Shown here piece by piece: positions 1 through 6,765 of a stretch of 11,989 bases of DNA. The stretch lies in NCBI GenBank assembly GCA_017443165.1, contig JAFSOW010000203.1, positions 1 through 11,989 of the forward strand, read 5' to 3'. The position numbers were made by a program, and so were the translations under genes. The DNA is from Acidaminococcaceae bacterium (GTDB taxonomy: Bacteria > Bacillota > Negativicutes > Acidaminococcales > Acidaminococcaceae). A model generated the notes under the pieces. It worked only from the letters and a program-made list of their open reading frames with translations, made no database searches and was not told the origin of the DNA. Position 1 is the first letter of the stretch. Every line of letters begins with the position of its first letter.

Positions 1-1389
1 GCGCAGATTATGGAAACTGCCATCAGCAGTAACGAGCACTCGTTTATTCTCGGGAAAAAGGGCGAGGTCATCGTTTCTTCCAAAAAAGAAGGCATTTTGT
101 CGGTCTCCAATGAAAGTCCGGACCTGCGCCGGTCAGGGGATACTTCCCTGGCCCGTGAAGCCGCCCGTATGGTTGAGGGGAAAAGCGATATCAAGGTAGT
201 TTCGGTAGACGGGGTGGAATATTATCTGGCCTATGCGCCTCTTAAACTGCAGGGCTGGAGCTTCGGTACCTTAGTGAAAAAAGAAGAAGCGCTGGCGCCT
301 GCAATGGAGGCGAAGAGTGAAATGCGCAGCTGGATGGAAGATTTCCGGACAGTGCTGCGGGGCCAGTTTGCAGGCAATACAGCAGTGCTGGCTATGGCTA
401 TGTCTTTGCTGCTGGCCGGATTTATCGGTTTCAGTACCTGGTCGGCAAAGCGATTTGTAAAGCCTATCCTGGAGCTGGAGGATGGAGTGAAGCAGATTGC
501 TCAGGGCAATCTGGACAAAACACTGTCCCTGCAAACTGGAGATGAGATAGAACAGCTTGCGGACAGCGTGAATAACATGACCGCAGCGCTTAAAACCCAT
601 ATTGCGGACCTTTCCGAAATGACTGCGGAAAGGGAACGCATCACGACTGAGCTGTCTGTTGCCCGGCATATCCAGGAAGGGATGCTGCCCAAAACCTTTC
701 CTGCCTTTCCGGATAAAACGGAATTTGATATTTACGCTTCCATGCAGGCTGCTAAAGAGGTGGGCGGGGATTTTTACGATTTTTATCTGGTGGATGAGAA
801 TCACCTCGCCGTGACCATTGGCGACGTTTCCGGCAAAGGGATACCTGCTGCGCTGTTTATGGTTGTGGCCAGAACCGTGCTGCAAAATAATACGATTCTT
901 CTGAAAAAGGCGGAGGCCCTGGGAGAAATCATGGCCCGCGCCAATGACCGGCTCTGTCAGAATAATGAAGAGGATATGTTTGTAACTGTGTTCATGGGAA
1001 TATTGAACATCCGAAGTGGGGAGTTCTGCTATGCGAACGCGGGGCATAACCGGCCGTTGCTGCGACACGGTAAAAATGGTTTTTCCTGGCTGCCAAAGGC
1101 GGATACCTGTATGATGGGCCTGATGGAAGGGATGGATTTCCCGGTCCGCAAGCTGCAGCTTAACCAGGGAGACTGCCTGTTCCTCTATACCGATGGGGTA
1201 ACAGAAGCGATGGATGAAGAAGGAAGGCTGTTTTCCGATGAGAAGCTGGAAAATCTGCTGGGAACCGTGCCGGCGGACGCGGAGGCGAAGGACATCCTGA
1301 CGCGGGTTTCCGAAGCCGTGAAAGGCCATGCGGGCAACGCGGAGCAGTCTGACGATGTGACCATGCTGGGGCTTATATATAAGGGTTGA
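1..1389 (+). CDS. SpoIIE/RsbU-type PP2C sensor phosphatase (5'-partial)
   Basis: Likely serine phosphatase that dephosphorylates a phospho-STAS protein in a partner-switching pathway. The frame is open to the window edge, and the first ATG (base 10) lies inside what is a sensor domain in the full-length paralogue at the right end, so the true start is upstream. Counting from the first codon: end of an extracytoplasmic Cache-type domain (about 1-120, with the GWSFGTL motif also seen in the paralogue), one membrane helix (about 127-147), HAMP (about 148-202), a helical linker ending in IQEGMLP, then the PP2C-like domain. The metal-binding aspartates are all present: D257 and D260 in GGDFYD, D275 in GDVSGKG, D398 in YTDGVTEA, D451/D452 in QSDDVTM, so it should be active. 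A 122-128 bp gap without a clear terminator separates it from the STAS-condensation gene, its probable partner. Family call is firm; the substrate is inferred. Confidence 0.93.
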   Translation, partial: AQIMETAISSNEHSFILGKKGEVIVSSKKEGILSVSNESPDLRRSGDTSLAREAARMVEGKSDIKVVSVDGVEYYLAYAPLKLQGWSFGTLVKKEEALAPAMEAKSEMRSWMEDFRTVLRGQFAGNTAVLAMAMSLLLAGFIGFSTWSAKRFVKPILELEDGVKQIAQGNLDKTLSLQTGDEIEQLADSVNNMTAALKTHIADLSEMTAERERITTELSVARHIQEGMLPKTFPAFPDKTEFDIYASMQAAKEVGGDFYDFYLVDENHLAVTIGDVSGKGIPAALFMVVARTVLQNNTILLKKAEALGEIMARANDRLCQNNEEDMFVTVFMGILNIRSGEFCYANAGHNRPLLRHGKNGFSWLPKADTCMMGLMEGMDFPVRKLQLNQGDCLFLYTDGVTEAMDEEGRLFSDEKLENLLGTVPADAEAKDILTRVSEAVKGHAGNAEQSDDVTMLGLIYKG

Positions 1390-1502
1390 AATCACGGACC
1401 TGCATGTAAGAAGCTGTTTCGCGGGGACGCAGTTGAAGCATGTCAAAAGCCGGTAAGATAACAGTATTTCAGTGAATTTGCAATACACGTCAATATATAA
1501 AG

Positions 1503-1508
1503 AAAGGA
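1503..1508 (+). promoter_or_regulatory. Ribosome binding site deciding the start of the STAS-condensation gene
   Basis: AAAGGA lies 9 bases before the ATG at 1518 but only 3 bases before the ATG at 1512. The spacing favours 1518, giving a protein that begins MALGIN. The two starts differ by two residues only. Confidence 0.6.
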
Positions 1509-1517
1509 TGAATGCAA

Positions 1518-3107
1518 ATGGCATTAGGAATTAATTCCATCGTGGAGGGCACGACTCTGACGCTGGAACTCAGTGGCAGGCTCAGTACGCAGGAAACACG
1601 TGAATTTGATACTGCGTTTGCCGAAAAGGTGCAGGGAATGAAACAGGCCCTGCTGGATTTTTCAAAAGTGGAATACATTTCCTCGGCGGGATTGCGTTCC
1701 CTGTTTACGGCGAAAAAGAAAATGACGCAACAGGGCGGCGAACTGACCTTGCTGTATCCTTCCCAGGAAGTGGGGGAGGTTTTGCAGGCGACCCGTTTCG
1801 ATAATCTGATTAAAGTGGTCTGGCGGAAAGAGGAAGAGAATGTTTCCCAATTTTATCCCCTGCGTCCAATCCAGCGCTGGATGGTGGATACGCATTTTAT
1901 GAAAGCAAAGTCCACCATGATGAATACCGGTGCCCTGATCCGGCTGGATCCGTCTCTTGACATGGAAAGGCTGGCTGCTGCTTTGAATGACGTGCTTGCA
2001 TCGTATGATATTTTCCGCTGCCGCCTGGTAATCCACCCGGAAACAGGGGACCTCTGCCAGCGTTTTGACGGCGACATTACCAAGGTTGTGGTGGAGACGC
2101 TCTCGGACGAAGCCTTTGCACAACGGAAGCAGGAAATTAAGCTGCCCTATGACCTGGTCGATCATCCGCTGTATCGGATCTACCTGATGGTCACTTCTAC
2201 GGCCAAGTATTTTTATGCGGACTTTTACCATGCAATCATGGACGGCGCCGCCATTGCCATGCTTTTCCTGCGAGAGGTGGATAAACGCTATGTTCGTCCC
2301 GAACGGGGCGGCAAAGCCGGGCGTCAGTCTGCCAGCTACGCCGGGTATATCCGGGAGGAAGCGGAAATACCCCAGGCAGAACTGCAGGCAGGACATGATT
2401 ACTGGACCCGGATGCTGGCAGGTTTTGACGAGGACAAACATCTGTCCCCCGCCGACGTGGATGGGGCGAGCGATACACCGGAACATGAGATAGAGGTTCC
2501 TTTCCCTGTCATGGACAAGGATTTTTTCAGAGGAAAAGAGTTCAGCGAGAATACATTTTTCATGGGTGCCTCGCTGCTGGCCCTGGCCAAATCCGCGGGC
2601 AACCGGGAGGCCATTATGGGCTGGGTTCATAACGGACGGGTGACGCTGGCAGAAAAACGCCTCATGGGCCTGATGCTGGACCAGTTCCCTATTCGCTGGG
2701 ATTTTAACGAGGATATTACGGCAGGTGCTTTTCTGCGAGGACTGGAAGCCCGTGTCAGCGAAGGCATGAAGTACCGCAAGAGTCTGGATATGGTTTACGC
2801 CAGCGGGATGGAAGACGAGTGCGCCAGCTTTATTCTGCAAAAAGGCAATCTGGGGCGCCGGGGAACCATAAAACTGGGGGGCACGGAAGGCGTCATCGAA
2901 GAAATGCCTGCCAATGAAATTTCGGCGGCGGAAAATACGCTGGACATTGAAGTGAACGCCCATGACGACGGTACGTTCTCTTTGGTGCTGGACTACGATA
3001 ACAACCGTTACAGCGAGGAGGCTATGCGTCGGTTTGCGGCTATCATGAAAGACATGGTGGCTGCCCTGCAGAACGAGGACTGCGTTGTGACGGAACTGCT
3101 GAAATAA
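1518..3107 (+). CDS. STAS domain fused to NRPS condensation-type domain
   Basis: An unusual two-domain protein of 529 residues (531 if ATG 1512 is used). Residues 1 to about 103 form a STAS domain of the SpoIIAA/RsbV type. The motif ISSAGLR is at 54-60, and S56 aligns with the phosphorylated serine of RsbV. After a linker of under ten residues, a complete condensation-type domain runs from FYPLRPIQRW (112-121, the C1-like motif) to the C-terminus. Its active-site motif is YHAIMDG (H238, D242, G243): the second, catalytic histidine of HHxxxDG is kept, and the first is replaced by Tyr. It could join an acyl or aminoacyl group from the downstream NRPS carrier to an amine or alcohol; substrates cannot be told from sequence. 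The STAS half suggests that condensation, or docking to a partner, is switched by phosphorylation, with the RsbW-like proteins and PP2C phosphatases of the locus as candidate enzymes. The gene ends 22 bases before the NRPS gene, so it is probably in the same operon. Domains are clear; the regulatory link is inferred. Confidence 0.88.
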   Translation: MALGINSIVEGTTLTLELSGRLSTQETREFDTAFAEKVQGMKQALLDFSKVEYISSAGLRSLFTAKKKMTQQGGELTLLYPSQEVGEVLQATRFDNLIKVVWRKEEENVSQFYPLRPIQRWMVDTHFMKAKSTMMNTGALIRLDPSLDMERLAAALNDVLASYDIFRCRLVIHPETGDLCQRFDGDITKVVVETLSDEAFAQRKQEIKLPYDLVDHPLYRIYLMVTSTAKYFYADFYHAIMDGAAIAMLFLREVDKRYVRPERGGKAGRQSASYAGYIREEAEIPQAELQAGHDYWTRMLAGFDEDKHLSPADVDGASDTPEHEIEVPFPVMDKDFFRGKEFSENTFFMGASLLALAKSAGNREAIMGWVHNGRVTLAEKRLMGLMLDQFPIRWDFNEDITAGAFLRGLEARVSEGMKYRKSLDMVYASGMEDECASFILQKGNLGRRGTIKLGGTEGVIEEMPANEISAAENTLDIEVNAHDDGTFSLVLDYDNNRYSEEAMRRFAAIMKDMVAALQNEDCVVTELLK

Positions 3108-3129
3108 TGCCAGAAAGGGTTTAACAACA

Positions 3130-6100
3130 ATGAATAAACAGGAATGGTGCGCTTCCCGTTTTCCTTCAGAATTGCCGGACTGTCTGCCTCTTCCCGAGCT
3201 GCGGGAGGTTCCCGGCTGCGAGTGGGCCAAGTATGACATTTCCATAGCGAAGGATCCGGATCCTGAAACACTGGCGGTGGCTTCATTGCTGCTGCTGGGA
3301 GTATACGGCGGGATCAACGAGGCCGGCCTCTCAGTCTGGAACGGGATTTCATACCAACCCCTGCGGCAGGAATGGAAGCCTGACAGGACGCCGGCCGAAC
3401 TGATAAAAAATGTGGGAACCATGCTTACAGAGGGGGCCGCTTATGTCTGGGAAGCTGGTGAGGCCAGGGATATTTTGGGCATGGAAGCGGGACGGGCCGT
3501 AGGCTTTTCCCTCAACGGCGAGGTTCCGGCGGAAAGGCGCAACGGACTGGCTCTTATCTTTTGCGCTGAACCCGGCAGGCTTGTAATTACTTACAATGCC
3601 TGTCTGTATACCGAAGCCTTTATCCGGGTGATGGCTCTTTCCCTGCGGGAGATACTGAACAGTCTTCTGACAGCAGAAACCCTGGCCGGTCTTCGCGTTA
3701 CGGCAGGGGAAACCATGAAAATTCTGGACAGCTTCAATGAGACTGTCCATGCCTATAACAAAACCGATACCATCATTGAGCAGTTCTGCGCCCGGGCGCC
3801 GGAATGCCCGGATAACCTTGCGGTGGTTTACGAAGATAAATCCTATACCTATGCCGAAGTCCAGGGTCTGGCCTTCCGGCTGGCGGCCTGTGTGGCCCGG
3901 CAGGGACTGGGCCGGGGGGATACCGTTGCGGTATTCATTCCCCGTTGCGAATACATGGTGATCGCTTCCCTGGGCGTGATGCGGGCGGGGTGCGCCTATG
4001 AGCCCCTGGATCCCAACTATCCGGACGAACGCCTGGCGTTTATGGTAAAAGATGCGAATGTGCGGCTCATCATTGTTGCAGATGAACTGCTGCCCCGGCT
4101 GGACAATTTTAAGGAATTTGACGGAACGGTGCTTCGTATTTCCGAGATTTCATCTATGCCGCAACCGGACGCAACTACGTTGGCGCAAATACAGTTTCCC
4201 TGCCCGGACGACCTGTTCATGCTGATTTATACCTCCGGTACCACCGGCGTGCCCAAAGGGGTGCGGCTGCTACAGAAAAACCTGATGGCCTATGCGGCCT
4301 GGTACCGGCGTTATTTTGCGGCGACGGAACAGTTCCGGGTCACCTGTTACAACAGTTACGGCTTCGACGGTTCTCTGGCGGATATGTATCCGGCACTTAC
4401 GGTGGGGGCCGGTATCGTCGTTATTCCCGAAGAGAAAAAGCTGGATCTACCGGCTCTGGCGGAGATTATCAACAAACACCATATTGTGGTGGCAGACCTG
4501 CCGGCCCAGGTGGGGCGCCAGTTTGCCCTGACCATGGACTGCCCGGAGCTGAAATACATCGTGGTAGGAGGCGAGACGCTGGTGCCCTTCAAACCGGTGC
4601 ATCCCTACATTGTGGCCAATGAATACGGCCCTACGGAAGCCACGGTTTCCATTACCTGTTACAGTATGACAGAATACGAGCCGGATATCCCTATCGGCAA
4701 ACCTATGGATAATACGGCTATTTATATCGTGGACGGTGCCGGCCGCCGGGTGCCCCCCGGTGCCCTGGGCGAGCTCTGGGTAGCGGGAATCCAGGTAGCG
4801 GGAGGCTACCTGAACCGGCCCGAGAAGACAAAAGAGGCCTTTGTACCAAACCCATTCTCTCAGGAACCTGATTATGAAACCGCTTACCGGACTGGGGATA
4901 TGGCCCGCTACCGTCTGGACGGAAACATTGAGTTTATCGGCCGGCGGGACGGCCTGGTGAAAATCCGCGGGTTCCGGGTGGAACTGGCGGAAGTGGAAGG
5001 GGTCGTCCGCGATTTCCCATCGGTGAAGAACGCGGCGGTCGTGGCCTGCGACAATCCGGCAGGAGGAAAATTCATCGCAGCGTACGTAGTAGCAGATGAA
5101 CCCATTGACCGGGAAGCATTGGCGGCCTTTATCCGGGAACGGAAACCGCCCTATATGGTACCGGCGGCTATCGTACAGATGGACGCTATTCCCCAAAACC
5201 AGAACGGCAAACTTGATAAACGGGCCCTGCCCAAACCGGAAGTATATGTGACAGAGACGCCGTATGTGGCCCCCGCTACTGAGACGGAGGCGGCTCTGGT
5301 CCGCGGCTATGCCATCGCGTTAGGCATGGAAAAGGTCAGCGCCGAAGAAGACTTTTTCGCAGCCGGGGGCGACAGTCTCAGTGTAGTGCGTCTGCTGGCG
5401 GAATGCCGCGACCTGAAACTGAACTTCAATCTTGTATATGAGGGCAAGACCCCCGCAGGTATTGCAAAGCTGCTGGCACAGAGGCAGGAAAAAGAACAGA
5501 CCGTCGTGATCCACAGGGACACCCATTTCCTGGGTCCGCTTCAGGCGCTGCACTACGAGTGGGGCAACGATCTGGAGGAAGGATACGGCCTGCACTGCGA
5601 CGCCCATGTGTATCTGGCGCCGGAGACCGACCTGGAACGGCTGGCCGCCGCTCTCGAAAAGACACTGCTGGCTCATCCGGCCGTGGATGCCCGGCTGATT
5701 GCCACGGAGGATGGCAAATTCCGCTGGCGGCAAGGCGACCTGCGGAATCTGAAACCTGCCGTTGAGACAATCAACCGGGAGGAATTTGAAGCCCTGAAGC
5801 CACACCTCCGCCAGCCCATGAACCGGCCCGGGATCCGCATGTTCGTTATGCGTCTGTTTGCGATTACAGAAGCAGACGGAACAGTTGCTAAAGAGTTTTA
5901 CTTTGACTTCCTCCATCCCATCGTTGACGGCGACTCCATCAACATCTTCCTGGAAGACGTAGATGCTGCGTACCGGGGAGAAACACCGGAGAAGGAAGAG
6001 TACAGCATCTTTGATTATTATGATCAAATCGAGGATACCATTGATACGCCTGCTTACAAAAAGGAACAGCAGTGGAACGCTGACTTTGTCAGTTCCTTTA

Positions 6101-6765
6101 CGACGCATCCCGGAGAGCTTGCGGGAGATCTGGAGCCCGGTGATGATAACGTGACGAAGGATATGATGCTGCCCCTTCATGTGGATCTGAAAGCCGTAGA
6201 TGCCTTTACTAAAGTTAACGGCGTTACTGACGGCACCGTTCTGGCCGCGGCCTTCGGCCTGCTGCAGAGCCTGGCCAACGGAGAACAGGCTTCCGTCGTC
6301 CTGACCATCTACAACGGACGGGACGATATCCGCTACGAACGGACCATGGGCGCCGTTTACCGGCATTACCCCCTTTGCGTCCGCTGGCAGGAGGATATGA
6401 CAGCATCCCGCTTTGTGAAAGAAACCCAGGAGAATATCCTCCTGTGCCGTCGCCACGCCCTGTACGAGGGGGACCCGGCACCTCTCATCGCGGCTTTCTC
6501 CTATCAGGGGGAAGACATCGAAGACGAGTTTACCTTTTGTGGCGCCCCTGCCCGCTATGAGGAAATCGAGGACTACGAAGACGAAATCTTTGATTTCTTC
6601 CTGCACCGGCGCAAGGATGATTTCTATGTAAACCTGACTTACAATACACTGGCTTACAGTGATGCCTTCGTGGCCCGCTTCCTGAGAAATTACACTGCCG
6701 CCATCCACGGTCTGGCAGCGGGCAAGAACCTTGGAGAAATCGTAAAGGAGATTCTGTGTGGATAA
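3130..6765 (+). CDS. Non-ribosomal peptide synthetase, C-lobe remnant/A/T/C
   Basis: A 1211-residue synthetase module that activates one amino (or similar) acid as an adenylate, loads it on a carrier arm and offers it to a condensation domain. Order: residues 1 to about 195 resemble only the C-terminal lobe of a condensation domain (no HHxxxDG); adenylation domain about 215-705, with YTSGTTGVPKG (367-377), YGFDG (D413), NEYGPTEAT (497-505), YRTGD (586-590) and the catalytic lysine K694 in NQNGKLDK; carrier domain about 715-795, with phosphopantetheine serine S749 in GGDSL; terminal condensation-type domain about 810-1205, with LHPIVDG (H929, D933, G934). No thioesterase, reductase or second carrier follows, so release is probably by condensation onto a free amine or alcohol, or by the STAS-fused condensation enzyme upstream. 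An AAAGG site precedes the ATG. The 3' end overlaps the exporter gene by 8 bases, which suggests that the product is exported. A phosphopantetheinyl transferase must be encoded elsewhere. The class is certain; the product is unknown. Confidence 0.94.
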   Translation: MNKQEWCASRFPSELPDCLPLPELREVPGCEWAKYDISIAKDPDPETLAVASLLLLGVYGGINEAGLSVWNGISYQPLRQEWKPDRTPAELIKNVGTMLTEGAAYVWEAGEARDILGMEAGRAVGFSLNGEVPAERRNGLALIFCAEPGRLVITYNACLYTEAFIRVMALSLREILNSLLTAETLAGLRVTAGETMKILDSFNETVHAYNKTDTIIEQFCARAPECPDNLAVVYEDKSYTYAEVQGLAFRLAACVARQGLGRGDTVAVFIPRCEYMVIASLGVMRAGCAYEPLDPNYPDERLAFMVKDANVRLIIVADELLPRLDNFKEFDGTVLRISEISSMPQPDATTLAQIQFPCPDDLFMLIYTSGTTGVPKGVRLLQKNLMAYAAWYRRYFAATEQFRVTCYNSYGFDGSLADMYPALTVGAGIVVIPEEKKLDLPALAEIINKHHIVVADLPAQVGRQFALTMDCPELKYIVVGGETLVPFKPVHPYIVANEYGPTEATVSITCYSMTEYEPDIPIGKPMDNTAIYIVDGAGRRVPPGALGELWVAGIQVAGGYLNRPEKTKEAFVPNPFSQEPDYETAYRTGDMARYRLDGNIEFIGRRDGLVKIRGFRVELAEVEGVVRDFPSVKNAAVVACDNPAGGKFIAAYVVADEPIDREALAAFIRERKPPYMVPAAIVQMDAIPQNQNGKLDKRALPKPEVYVTETPYVAPATETEAALVRGYAIALGMEKVSAEEDFFAAGGDSLSVVRLLAECRDLKLNFNLVYEGKTPAGIAKLLAQRQEKEQTVVIHRDTHFLGPLQALHYEWGNDLEEGYGLHCDAHVYLAPETDLERLAAALEKTLLAHPAVDARLIATEDGKFRWRQGDLRNLKPAVETINREEFEALKPHLRQPMNRPGIRMFVMRLFAITEADGTVAKEFYFDFLHPIVDGDSINIFLEDVDAAYRGETPEKEEYSIFDYYDQIEDTIDTPAYKKEQQWNADFVSSFTTHPGELAGDLEPGDDNVTKDMMLPLHVDLKAVDAFTKVNGVTDGTVLAAAFGLLQSLANGEQASVVLTIYNGRDDIRYERTMGAVYRHYPLCVRWQEDMTASRFVKETQENILLCRRHALYEGDPAPLIAAFSYQGEDIEDEFTFCGAPARYEEIEDYEDEIFDFFLHRRKDDFYVNLTYNTLAYSDAFVARFLRNYTAAIHGLAAGKNLGEIVKEILCG

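Noticed and set aside
10..12. ATG as the true start of the left phosphatase
   Set aside because: The frame is open to the window edge and the paralogue has about 290 more residues of sensor and a first membrane helix upstream of the matching point.
1433..1459. TTGAAG...TAAGAT as a promoter before the STAS-condensation gene
   Set aside because: The spacer is 15 bases and the -10 box matches poorly; an internal promoter is possible but not supported.
271..1524. 417-residue open frame on the - strand opposite the left phosphatase
   Set aside because: Rich in His, Gln, Arg and Phe with no domain signal; it lies antisense to a gene with intact catalytic motifs, so it is a shadow.
1662..3422. 586-residue open frame on the - strand across the STAS-condensation gene
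   Set aside because: Low-complexity, His/Gln-rich translation, no ribosome site or family motif, and it crosses the boundary of two well-supported genes.
5320..6708. 462-residue open frame on the - strand opposite the terminal condensation domain
   Set aside because: No recognisable domain; the sense strand encodes conserved NRPS motifs throughout.
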